Shown: positions 49,231 to 60,942 of the stretch, in pieces
How positions within the stretch are numbered: the stretch's first letter is position 1
Layout of the letters: each line of letters opens with the position of its first letter
Assembly: GCA_009617715.1 (NCBI GenBank)
Contig: VTFK01000402.1
Span: 124,001-188,000 of the forward strand
Length of the DNA: 64,000 bases
Source: Plectrocnemia conspersa
Lineage: Eukaryota > Arthropoda > Insecta > Trichoptera > Polycentropodidae
Direction of reading: 5' to 3'
Notes under the pieces: generated by a model
What the model was told of the DNA's origin: nothing
The model's input: the letters and a program-made list of their open reading frames with translations, nothing else
Databases searched by the model: none
Made by a program: the position numbers and the translations under genes

Positions 49231-52005
49231 ATAGGAGAGCTAAAAAAATATGTGGGATGCTGCGCATCTATTTTAAATGTGCAACATAACCGATTTTTTT
49301 TAATGTTTAATTGTTTAATGGAAACCTGTCATGATGTTCATGATAAAATTTGCAGGGAAATGCTTAAAAAAACATATATCTGAAGTGTTTGATTTGATTG
49401 TAGTTAAATTATGTATTTATATACAATACATTTATTTTGAATCACTTAGTGTTATAGATTATAATTTTGGGAAACAGGTTAATAATAATGTTAGCTCTAT
49501 AAATGTTTTAATTCATTATAGGTAATGTATTTTTTCAGATAAAAATACATTTTTTTATAGAAAATTACAATATAGAAAATCTTAAATCTTCTAAATGAAC
49601 TTTATTCTTTGTTTGTTCGTAGAACTCACAATTCATTGTGATTGATTACTCCAATTGAATGGAAAAAGGACTAAAAATAAAAATAAAGAGTAAATCTAAA
49701 ACGAGACTCGCTAAACAGTAGAACTTTCCCTTTATTTTTATAAACACCACATTTCAACGCAGTGAAGAGAAACGACTGTGAAAAAGAGATTTATAATATG
49801 TATTTTCTCTCCCTTGTTCGATTAGCATATATTATTATAGATACGTAGCGTGTGAAACCATCGTAAAAATCACACATGGCCTTAATATATTTATTTAATT
49901 ATACAATTATTTTATAATTTATACGATTATGTCACGAAAATGTATTATTTATACATGTACAGTATGAAATCAATTTAATAAATTATATACAAGTATTTGT
50001 AATAATAATATTTAGAATTAGCTTTAATAGATTTCAATTCATTAAGTGAACCTGGGAACTAGTTTATGAATCAAACATCATAGAAATCTCAGCTTTTCTT
50101 TATTTCTTGTCACAAAAGTCGTATTTTTATCTTTCTTTCTTCTTTCTAATTTTAATAAATTTACCGTATTTGTTGCTGGTCCTTAATTTTAATTTTATTT
50201 GGACAAAAGTTTCTCTAGATATCGCACAGCATAAATTGTGGTATATTAATAATGGACATATAGCGACTGTGGGCATGTTATTAACCAAGAAAAAATAATT
50301 GCTTTAATTTTTTCTAGAAATCGTATATAAATTTTATTACTTTTGTATTATTAAAATCGTATTTAATAATCATCGGTTGAAGTTAAGTTAAACTAAAAAC
50401 ATAAAAAGCTGTATATTTTCACTTATATGGATAGCAATTGACATCGTTATATTGATATCGTGTAATATTGCATCTGCTCCGCTTTCGCGCAAAGTCGTAA
50501 ATCTATTGCGAACAATGGCTCCTTGGTTTGTTTAAAGCCTTCGGTAAGGAGATACCGACTATTATTATAACCAAATATTAAATAGATATATTCGCGTGAC
50601 ACACAAGAGAGTGCGATTCTCGTTTTAAGCTATCTAGTCATATAGTATAATATTTATGCAGATAGAATAACATGCATTCAACACTTCCGAAAGCAATTTG
50701 AAATATGTGTATGTATAATATACACATGTTCTTTGCCTGTGTTAGTAAAATCACGTTGAAGGTAAAATCTAAACCAATCTAAGAAATTTTTTTGTTATAT
50801 AATACAATAGTTAATAAATGTGGTTGCGTGATCATCGACACACGAGAATATCATGTTATAGATTTATGTGATGCTTGTTAAAACGACGCTTCTCCTTTTG
50901 TATGATTTTGTATTATATTAAAATGGCCAGGTTTTTGAAAACTGAAACCAAAACTGATTTAATATGCACATATATAAAAATATTTTTAGGTAGACTTAAT
51001 CTCAATATGTTTTTATATTACATTATAATAAATTCTTTTTTACCGAATATGTTTCTATATATTTGAGAAATATTCACATAGTTGCAATTTATATCACCTT
51101 TACTGTGGTAACTGTTATTAAAGTTTCAATGTTAAAACATGCTTTTTCCTTATGATTTTTACTGTTCCAATTTTTACTCTTTTTCTACTTTTATATATAA
51201 AATAATATGTTATTTCAAATGTATGGTTATAAGGTTTCGTTTTTATATATGCGTGATTTTCCTCATTTTTAAATACTTTTGCTTTATGAAAATATTATAT
51301 GCTCTCTGCAATCCTTTCTCTCCCACAGTTATTCCCAATATTCCACGGTACACCACAAGCAAAAATATATACAAAATAAGAGATGCATATACAGTGCTTA
51401 AAATGGAAAACCTATAAAATGCTCTAACCTTGTTTATATTACATTTAAAAAATATTTATGCCACAAATGTAAAAAAATTATATGTAAAAATATTGGAAAA
51501 AATAGTAAATAGTACATAAATAAATTTTAAATAAAATTTAAACGCAGTTTTTATTGATGTATTTTATTGAAATACACATAAAAATAAAAACTGTTATATT
51601 TTTATGATAATATAAAAACATAAAGTAATTGCTGCCTATTTAAAAAAGTAATTGATTTCCTTCTTATCTTCCTTGTTTTATTAAATATTTATTGCAATTT
51701 TAATTTACCAATAAAAAAGTTGATAGGCATTTAAATGGATAATGATAATAAACCAGATTTTGCTTTATTCTAAATTTACATATAGGCGTGTAAGTTAAAT
51801 ATATATTATAAATTATAAATATTATTTATTTTCCCATGATTATAATAGGTTATAATTATAACTTTTTAAGAAAAAATAGTATTGAAATGTATATAAATTT
51901 GTGCCATAATCAAAGTATGCCATATAGTTTTGTAATATTTGTATTATATCACTTTTTTGCGACTACCTACGTTTATGGATTTTACCTGTTATTTTACGTA
52001 TATGT
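49231..52005. other. AT-rich intronic sequence, nothing assignable
   Basis: No gene or repeat family is recognised. Open frames at 50,107-50,298, 50,875-51,066, 51,139-51,417 and 51,836-52,081 are A/T-driven hydrophobic frames with no family resemblance. Confidence 0.45.
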
Positions 52006-52009
52006 TACA

Positions 52010-52650
52010 GCAAAAATGTGTTTTCACCGGTTAATATATATTTTTACTAGTGAATATATAATTTATCTGACTAGGTGCTAGTGAATCATTTAACAGCCGT
52101 AAAAATGTGTTTTTCACCAGTTACCATCGAATTTTTTTTAGTATTAGTTAATGGCCTAAATATAACTTGACTGAAAAACACACATTCACTGTTTGAATGT
52201 TTGGGTTTGTTCAGCAAAATGACGTTTCGCAACCGTTCTAATAAATTTTACAAACATTTAATAACAGCTTATTTACATACATTTGATAAATAATATTTTC
52301 GCTAGTAGTAATATATTTCTACTAGTGATAATATATTCAAATAGGATTTCACTGAAACAGATAGTGAAAATAAATATCACCTGTTAAGGGCAAAAAAATT
52401 TAACTGTCCTAAATATAACTTGACTGAAAAACACACTTTTACTGTTTGAAGTCTTAGATTTAATCAGCAAAAAGACGTTTCGCAACTGTTCTATTAAATT
52501 TATTAGCAGCTTATATACATACATTTATTCAATTATATTTTCGTTATTGGGAATATATATCTACCGGTGAAAATATATTTAGAATTAATTTCACTGAAAC
52601 AATATTTATACTAGTGAACATATAAATACACCTTCAGTGTTACATATATA
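52010..52650. mobile_element. Interspersed CACTAGTGAAAA repeat, copy 3, with a 253-bp tandem duplication
   Basis: Carries GCAAAAATGTGTTTTCACCGG, TTTTTACTAGTGAATATATA, CTGACTAGGTGCTAGTGAAT and several TTTCACTGAAAC words, as in the copies at 6.1 and 36.6 kb. Two units starting CCTAAATATAACTTGACTGA at 52,155 and 52,408 repeat with a 253-bp period. Each contains GACGTTTCGCAACYGTTCT, also seen at about 6013. The unit order differs from the other copies, so this is a rearranged or extended member. Non-coding. Confidence 0.7.
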
Positions 52651-53352
52651 TTAAATCATCATGTTAATTTGTAGCTGGTGTTTAGTTTTTATTTCCCATA
52701 AAATATAAAAAAATATTGTTACATTTAAACAATAATCATAGTTAATTTGCGGTGCCTATATATTATTTTAAATATAAAAAATCTGTCGATGTTGTGTTGT
52801 TAATACTGTGACGCTACGTCGTAAAGTTTTTAAGTCATCTTTAAGACTACTCAGCTATACCAGATAAGGAGATTGAAGTGGGAGCTTTGCTAGAAACGAG
52901 TTAAGCTCTTATGAAATCCAAATCTAAATTTTTTTAATAATTTTCGGAAGTTGAAGCTAGAGCTTGAAGTGAAATACTTTTGCTTTAGCTATTTTCTGGC
53001 TTACATATTTACAAGCAAGGGAAGAAGGGTCCTATTCTCTATGGACTCATTGAATAATTTAGATTATTTACAGTGGTGCTATAATTTAAGTTTTTATTTT
53101 TGTATATATATGTATATGTATATTGGAATCTCGGGACTCATCGCGATTTTTACTTACTTTATTTTTATATTTCGGCTGTGATGCTGCAGCCATGATCACT
53201 AATTTTCTGCTATAATTGATAGTTTCATTACCTGATATTGAAAAAGGCTTTTTAGTGTACGCGTATTTTTCTGCATTTAAAAGCGCTAACATTTTTTCGT
53301 TAGTTTTACCGTTTATAATGTATTTTATTATTATGTGAATTGCATTTGTCAA
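52651..53352. other. AT-rich intronic sequence
   Basis: The minus frame at 53,086-53,352 is open for 88 codons without an ATG start at its listed beginning and has mixed composition. No domain is recognised. Confidence 0.4.
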
Positions 53353-56300
53353 AGTGATACATAACTGCTTCTTTATTGTCCTGAAAATTTATTTTAGTCA
53401 GTCTGCTAAGACGTCATTTTTTAAGAAAGCAAGAGACAAAAAATTCATTCTTTATAATAATCTTGTACTAAATCAATTGCAATTCAATGATTTGAATATC
53501 AATCTAGATTTAATTACTTCATCTACATATTATACAATAAAAATACTAACAACTTTAATTTTTTTAATATACTTTCTAACAAAAATACAATATCTTGAAC
53601 TTTTCACAAATATAAGTTTTAATCTTAGCTTTAAAATCATAACATACGAAAGTAAAACCTTTACAAAATTAATTATAAATATTAAAAAACGACAAAAAAA
53701 TTGTAAAATCAAATTTGGAGATATTAAAAAAAAACAAATAATTAGTAAAAATCATAGAAATAAACTTTTTTTGTAAATAATTCAACAAAATTTTCAAAAA
53801 ATATGTTAAGCCTCTTTCTTGTATTACTTTTTTTATTTCAATATTCTATATGGAAATGTTAATATAAAATATATTATAAATTATTGACACTTCACTGCTC
53901 ATAAATAGAATAAACTTATAGTTTAATGTCAAATCATATTATATTATTTTGTACGATAACCATGAACACAACTTTCATAAAACGGTGTTTACGACTACAA
54001 TGATGCCACAAAACCAAAACCATTCTCTCTGCTTTACATAAATTGAACGATCGTACAATATACATACAAACACGTATACAGCATTAACATAATAGTATAT
54101 AGACTGACAAAATAGTAATTTACTGTCTATGTTAACCTTTTATTTATTCATCTTTATTTTCAACATATTTTATTATCGATTGCTTACGATTTATTTTAAA
54201 ACTTTAGAAACACTGCTTATTTGTATATTCTCTGTATCTAATAAACGCTCAAAATAAAATAGAAACAAAACGAAAAAGGACAGCCATATAAACTATACGA
54301 GTTTACACAACTGATAACACGGGATCGAGGGAACAAACTAAGGCTGAACGAGCGCTGAAATTACTTTGCACGTTCTCCGCTATATTACAATTCCAAGTTA
54401 TTCTCGGTTAATATAAACCAAAAAGAGGATTTTTAAACAACACCGACTCGATGTGCTTACATAAGTATACAAAAAAAGGATTTAATCGCAATTCATATTC
54501 AATTAAACGGTAATTCGCAAAGCCTGTGAGAAATCACAGCTTTCACGGTTGAACAGTCAAATCAGTAATTCAAAATCACGTCCCTTCTGATAACCGCATA
54601 TATATTTATAGATTCCTGAAATACGTGCTTACAATCAAATTCGATACGCCACAACAAACGATTCTTAACAGTAATAGATTGTACTGAATAAATTTGTGTA
54701 TGTTAAAAGTTTATATTTGCCCTATATATTTAATTATTTACAATGAAGGATACTTTACTTTATTTTTAGACACCCGAGTCTTATATGAGGTTTAGCTTTG
54801 GACGTTTTTGGAATAGGTTTATTAAAATAATATTTTTAATATTTATTTGATTAAGTTCTTAATGCCAACCAATAATTTTATATTTTTTTCTACCTTAATA
54901 TGACACAATTTTGGAACATTTTTTCTGTGATAAACAAAAATAAGGTGATGACAAATTTTAGGAACAGTTTTACCAACCAGAAATTTAAAAATTATAAATC
55001 ACAGTACAGCGCTTGGTCACATGAATAAAATCAGTTATTTAGATGTATGGGAATTGAACAAAACTTCTAAAGCACTCGATTTAATGAGCGCTTAAAACTA
55101 ATGCACCAATATGTATTCAGTATTAAAAAAAACGTAAAACAATGTACATACGTGTTTCGTATCCCTAGGCAATAACGCACACGACTGAAACATCTATATT
55201 GTTACCATAAAACTGGAATTTCATTTCGTTTTATTTAACTCCTAAGAAACGGACATATTTCGAGTAACCCACTTTTATGGTTTTCTGATATTCAGACCAA
55301 ATCATTTCAATACAAATGCGCTCCGTTCTTATGCGTTTCCCCATATAAATATATATTTACTAAAAATATAAATAAAATACAAATATAAAACCTTATTTGC
55401 GTACATTATTTTCCGTTCTGTATACCATACGCGATTAAATTATTAATTAGCCTCTAAAGCAACAAATTACGACAAGTACTTTGGAGTTTTATATGTTAAA
55501 GGGAAGGATTAAATTTAAAATCCTCCTTTGTAGTTGTTAAATTAGTGGTTGTCAAGTTTTCCGCTATGTTGAAATTATTTTATAATACTAGTCTGTACTA
55601 TATTTCTTAATGAGTATCCTCTGTTTGCTTGCCTTACTTATAGTTTTTTTACAATATGTTTGCTGAAAATTTCTAGGATAATGTACTTTTTTTAATAATA
55701 TAATTCAGCTTAACAGTTAAATAAATATTTATATAGATTATAGATTAACAGTAAGACTTCAAATAATATTGTTTTATAGTGTATTTTAAATTATAATTGA
55801 AGTACCTAATAAAATATCTACCTAAAAACAAGCAAGCTTTTGCCAACCAATGTTAAGGTAATAAATATTTTATTTAAAAAAAAATAATAATTAGTTACCC
55901 AGTTGGCCTTAAATTCTCTTAATTTTTGCATCTGAAATAAATTTCACAAGCTAATTTTCTATGCTGCTATACTGATTGTGGATGGTTTTAAAGACATACG
56001 ACACATAGGCGAGATGATTTTCATTACCTTTTCAATTGTAAGACGTCCTTTCTTCTCAATTTCCCATGACAAAAAAAATCTTTTCTAGCAATAAATGTAA
56101 CAAATGGATAATAATAACATTCTGGTTTTGCCATTTTAATTATTAACTGTCTTAATAACATATCGTATAATTATTATATAATTGTCATTGAGAAATGACC
56201 GCAATGGTTTTCCTTAAAAATAATTACCCGCCAGTCATACTTTTGCTTGATTAAAAGAACTGTACACCCGCCATTGGTCTAAATACGGTTCTGTTTTTGC

Positions 56301-57845
56301 TACGCACTAACAAAAAACTTCATCAATGTTTATTCTATAAATTTTACCACTGCAATGACTTGAATAGATAAATTCTTACAGCCAGTTACATCTCTTTTTT
56401 ATCAACCTTGATACTTGCATTTAATTTTTATATTAATATAATTTATATTTGTGCAGTTTATGTTACTAAATGAATAAGTCATATTAGTCAGCATACAAAC
56501 CTGTAAGACTTACTTTTTAAAATGTTTATGTTAAAAAAACAAGAGACATAAAGTTTAGTATTATAAAAACTCAAAAGTGTATAATATGCCTAAGGTCTGA
56601 ATTTACTTATAAAAATGTTTTGGGAAGGTATTAATTTAGCTAACCAGAAAACTAGATGTAATTTAAATATGTATGAGAAGATGCTTCAAAGTTTTTAAAA
56701 GCATTTTTTCACATATATTATTCAAAGTTTTCGTGTATACACGAGTCCCTATATGTGCTAATACAACAATACCATCGCCTCCTTTACTTTAGGAAACACT
56801 TTCTAAATTATTTTCCGGAGTGCTTTTAATGGCTACCAACGATTTTCGTTGAACCTCGTCAATGTCAGCAAAACGCCTGCTTTCAAGTAGCTAATTCATT
56901 CGTGGGAATAAAAAAGGCACAAAGCGAGATCGTGTGATTAGGGTGGGTAACGAACAGCTACTATGTTATTTTTAGCCAAAGACTGTTGAAGTTGCTGTCG
57001 ATATTTTTTATGAGCATTGATCTGACTTACCGGTTGGCTTTTAAAATTCATCTGCAAAATCGAATATTATAAACATAACGCAATTATATTTATATAATAA
57101 AAATAATTAGGATTATACAAAAACTTCATATTTTAAGAATTGTCATTCTACTGATTAAATGCACAAATGCAGAATTTAAGACAACGATAAGCCACTATAT
57201 TTAATTAATTTCCAAAGAAATTTAATTTTTTCCTGTCAAGTCACTATCTCGGTACAAACCAAAGCATTATCTTGGGACATATTATGTACTTCGCATATTT
57301 TATTTCCAGGTATTTAATAATAAAAAATTATCCAAGAATATATTATCCCTCTTTTTCTCCAACTTATTTCGATCAATTCTCTTTTCGAAAAGCTCCCTTG
57401 GCTTTGTGCGGAAAAATTCTTTCAGTGCATTTCAATCGCTTTCCGTCAAAATGATTTTGCAGACTTCGAAACAGAAGTAATTTGATTAAGATGTACATAT
57501 ATTGGAAATACGATACATATGCGAAAGTGATCCTACTACATCAGCACATGGATTATGCGCATATAATATTTAATAAAAAAAAATTATAAATTCACATTTT
57601 TGTAATACATAAAATAAAAATGTATATAAGGGTTAATATATTCAGCATGATATGAAAAATTAAAAAAAATTAAAACGTATACTTGAATGCCCTTTCACTT
57701 ATTTTATTAACTGCTTTTTATTATATATACAAGAATTATGTATTTATTGAAAATTCCCAAACCACTATTAAAATCTAAATAGCATTTTATTATTTATGAT
57801 GGACTTTCGGAATATATTTTTTAATTTCTATAAATATCTTGTAAT
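53353..57845. other. AT-rich intronic sequence, possible regulatory patches
   Basis: The 140-codon plus frame 53,354-53,776 starts at GTG and is almost pure Ile/Lys/Asn/Phe/Leu, so it is attributed to base composition. GC-richer, non-repetitive patches at 54,270-54,620 and 56,720-57,010 lack coding frames. They are the kind of sequence in which intronic enhancers are found, but nothing here proves that. Confidence 0.4.
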
Positions 57846-57850
57846 TGAAT

Positions 57851-57938
57851 GCGAAACGCGTGCCCTTATCTTTCACTCACTCTCGTCACTTAACACGCGC
57901 GCGAGCGAAAGGGAAAGTATCTTTGCGTGCGCGTCTAG
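57851..57938. mobile_element. GC-rich MITE, copy 2
   Basis: Interior TTATCTTTCACTCACTCTCG, CGTCACTTAACACGCGCGCG and AGCGAAAGGGAAAGTATC closely match the element at 28,286. The ends (GCGAAACGCGTGCC and GCGTGCGCGTCT) are still roughly inverted but decayed, and no target duplication can be seen. Confidence 0.72.
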
Positions 57939-57944
57939 AGCATA

Positions 57945-59264
57945 TTAACTAGTTTATTAATTTTTACGGCAAATAAGTGTAACGCCTGCTATATTTTTCG
58001 ACACCCAACGCGCGAAGTTACCGATAGTCTTAATTCGGTAAATATTATGTATGCATTATTCAATATTTTTTAAATCATCGGTGACAACAATTCACCTTTC
58101 ATTCCTTTATTCATTGCAAACGTCACTTTTTCCTGCTTTAAATTAACAAAACTAATATATTGCCTTTACATAACAAAATTTCTATACAAAGTTGACAATG
58201 AAATTTAGCAGCAGCTACTTCCTTTCTAAACGAACTTCGTGCTTAACTAAGATACGAATTAACATGACCATTTTTAGTTCTAGTTAGTTACATGAAATGT
58301 TTATTTTTCATTTTTACTATCATTATATAAATTTATGTGTACCTATACACAGAATTAACACTCAAAAATAGTATACATGTCAAATCACCAACATAAAAAC
58401 CACATTATATACCATAATGGATATCTCTTCCTGTTATCGAATAAAATACCATAAGCACAAAATAAAGTTGTCATACAGTATACCCTATCTCGAAAGAGAC
58501 ATTTTAATAATACATCATTCATGAACGCTTTCGTTTGTCGTTTTTTAACTCTAGCGATGGGAAATCTTCTGAAAACATTTCACCTCCGCAACGAAAACCG
58601 CTACTTGTCGTCTCGGAGAAAAATAAAAATATGGCGTAAATGTTGCCTTTCCACGGTAGGAATATTAAATTTCTCGCCCTGTGACGTCTGCTAAAAAAAC
58701 TCGTACTACTTCCAACTAGGCGAGTCTCTTTGTGTCCGTGTGACTGTACGCAAGAAAATTTTTCCTGAGAGAAAATTACTTCTACATTATTTTACTGCAC
58801 CATTTTCCGATACCTTTGACGGCGTCAGAAATTTGAATGTAAATCTTATTTTTGTGGAAAATCCGTTTGTTGTTCTCAGGGAGAAAAAGGAGCATATGGC
58901 CAATTTATTCCCGTGCATAATATTTCTTTACATGTTCGTAGATACATACGTACGTATACATACGTATATCACAAGCGAAAAATATGTAACAGCTTAGTAC
59001 TCGGGAAAGGGGAAATTTAACTGAAAGTTATACGGCGTAAATACGTTTTTTTATTTATTATTTAATCATAACACCCTGCAGGTTAGCATATCAAAGTCAA
59101 TAAGCGTTAAAACAAAATCTCATTAAAGCTTTAAAATATAGACATTTTGCAAACTTATTAATATTATTTGATTTACTGTTGAAAGTGACATGAAAAATCA
59201 GACTTTTAAAGTTTAAAAGCGTGTATGTTGCATCAGATTACTCCTACTTCTAGGACCAGACGTC
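57945..59264. other. Mixed-composition intronic sequence without a recognised gene
   Basis: 58,440-59,010 is GC-richer and non-repetitive. It includes an 85-codon plus frame (58,740-58,997, non-ATG start) with no family resemblance. It could be regulatory or part of an unrecognised transcript. Confidence 0.35.
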
Positions 59265-59270
59265 TGTAAC

Positions 59271-59368
59271 GCTAGGCGCGCACTACGCGCGCGTACGCGG
59301 CGTATCTTTCGCACCCAATACATTTCTATGCGTTGTCTCTTTTCTTTGTTGTCTAGTGCGCGCCTAGC
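59271..59368. mobile_element. 98-bp MITE with perfect 15-bp TIRs
   Basis: GCTAGGCGCGCACTA (59,271-59,285) and TAGTGCGCGCCTAGC (59,354-59,368) are perfect inverted repeats. The interior is CpG-rich at the left (CGCGCGCGTACGCGGCG) and T-rich at the right. TAA occurs one base outside each end (59,267-59,269 and 59,370-59,372), compatible with a 3-bp TAA target duplication of PIF/Harbinger type. The right TAA is shared with the next element. Confidence 0.8.
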
Positions 59369-59372
59369 CTAA

Positions 59373-60412
59373 TGCCTGAACTACACTCTCTGGAAGTTAT
59401 CCAAGGTTGGCCAAGAACGGAAATATAGTGAGTTACTTCGATCGAGTTCGGTTCTGCCCGCTCTAAAATCTCTCGGAAGTTGTCCGAAGTTACCGAGAAC
59501 GGGAGGTAAAGTGGAGGTAATTCAGTCGACTTGGCCAGCTTCGAGCGCTTCCGAACGGACCGAAGTCGGAGCTGCTCTTTCAAGTGCGAGCGGTGAGATA
59601 TTTCCCCTTTCGCTCTCTCGCGTGTTAAGTGACGATATTGAGAGAGATAATGATATGGTGTTTCGCAAACTGAGATAAAACGAGTAACTTGGTTAAATTT
59701 CAGTATGCGCGTAGGCGTCCTATGGTTAACACGCATGTCGAGCGCTGCATCGTGGTCACGTGGTCAATTGATAATACCACATGCTTATCGGGACTTCAAC
59801 AAACGCTTACTGTCAAGTTTGAATATTTTAGGGCACCAAAAGGGATTAATTATATTTTTGATAGTATATTCTTCTAACAGATATCGTTATTATATTTTTT
59901 TTCATATAAAATTAAATAATTAGTGGTACTGAACTTTGTTATAAAAATCGTTTCGAATATCCTTATGTATTTTTGTAGATCGGTTTATTTATATGTCACA
60001 CCATAACGAATTCTTATTTAAAATCGATGGCGACAAATTCTAGGATAGTCACAGATGTGGTGCTCGTATTCTGAAGTATCATTTTTATGCCTTATGGCAT
60101 TTTGCAAAAACCGACAATGATTTTGCGTAAATTGAATATTTACGACCGAAAAGTTTTCACTGATATGGTATTGGTGAGTGCCCACACAAACTTTTATAAT
60201 TATCAGTAGCGTATTTTAATATTATGACAATTTAAAAATTGCGATTACTTGGCACATTTTTGTGACACGTACACACTGTACGTGACAGAAGCCGCCGTCC
60301 GGACAGCATATGAAATTTGCGACAGTGTGGTCGCTTACTCGAAGTCGTAGGTCTCGGCCGACTTCAGTTGTAACTTCGGTTCGGACAACTTCCAGAGAGT
60401 GTAGTGCAGGCA
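59373..60412. mobile_element. 1,040-bp TIR element flanked by TAA (Harbinger-like, inferred)
   Basis: The left end starts TGCCTGAACTACACTCTCTG. The right end, read inward from 60,412, starts TGCCTGCACTACACTCTCTG. The first 32 positions agree at 29. TAA lies directly outside both ends (59,370-59,372 and 60,413-60,415). The interior holds sub-terminal repeats such as CTCGGAAGTTGTCCGAAGTTAC near 59,471 that resemble the terminal region, and an inverted copy of the 28.3-kb MITE core at 59,583-59,650. No transposase is visible; the minus 127-codon frame (59,353-59,736) crosses the left end and is not a recognised protein. The element is non-autonomous. Confidence 0.8.
59583..59650 (-). repeat. MITE core, copy 3 (inside the 1,040-bp element)
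   Basis: Its reverse complement reads ATATCGTCACTTAACACGCG, AGAGCGAAAGGGGAAATATC and TCACCGCTCGCAC, matching the interiors at 28,286 and 57,851. Whether it is a nested insertion or a shared building block is not decided. Confidence 0.7.
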
Positions 60413-60415
60413 TAA

Positions 60416-60714
60416 CTCCCTCCGTTGCGCGTGTAGTACGTCTTTTACTTTTAAACCCAGAGCAATGAAAGGTGTAAATATGAAAAATCTTCCTGTTCAT
60501 TAGATATCCAACAAAAAAGTCTGGATGACCGCTTCAATATTTTTATACGATCTTAAATTGTGTGAAATATATAGGATTAGCAATTAAAAAAATTTAAAAC
60601 ACTAGAAACGGTTTATTTTAACTATGAACATGTTATACATTTATGTCGAGTTATTAAATCTATTTCTTAATAAAATTCTCTTTTTATGCAGATATACGTA
60701 TGTGTATATAAAAT
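60416..60714. other. AT-rich spacer
   Basis: No supported feature after the TIR element. Confidence 0.45.
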
Positions 60715-60862
60715 GTACTCGTTTTACGCGGTTTTCTGGAACCTACCCCTACTTTATATGAACTCGAAGTCTCGATTTACGCGGATTTTTATTTTCTGGA
60801 ATCTATCTTCCGTTTTGTATGAACTCGAAATCTCGATTTACGCGATATTTCTTGGAACTTAA
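60715..60862. repeat. Short tandem of pogo/Tigger-like terminal sequence
   Basis: Three units of CTCGATTTACGCGG followed by TTTTCTGGAAC-like and TATGAACTCGAA-like words begin at about 60,717, 60,771 and 60,832. AACTCGAARTCTCGATTTACGCG recurs at a 61-bp spacing. CTCGATTTACGCGG...TTCTGGAACC is reminiscent of the ends of pogo/Tigger-like elements. That attribution is from memory of the style of these ends and is not proven. Confidence 0.5.
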
Positions 60863-60903
60863 TATCTTCCTTTTATTTTTTCGTAAATCGTGGGATGTGT
60901 GTT

Positions 60904-60942
60904 TATATATGTATATATATATATAAAATATATATATATATA
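60904..60942. repeat. Interrupted (TA)n microsatellite
   Basis: Two TA runs joined by an AAA interruption. No function is indicated. Confidence 0.9.

Noticed and set aside
53354..53776. 140-codon open frame, the longest in the window
   Set aside because: It starts at GTG with no ATG, is composed almost wholly of Ile, Lys, Asn, Phe, Leu and Thr, and has no recognisable motif. This is what very AT-rich DNA yields by chance.
59353..59736. 127-codon minus-strand frame
   Set aside because: It spans the left boundary of the 1,040-bp TIR element and the neighbouring MITE end, and has no known domain. It is treated as non-coding TE sequence.
60222..60500. 92-codon minus-strand frame
   Set aside because: It crosses the right end of the TIR element into flanking DNA and has no family resemblance.
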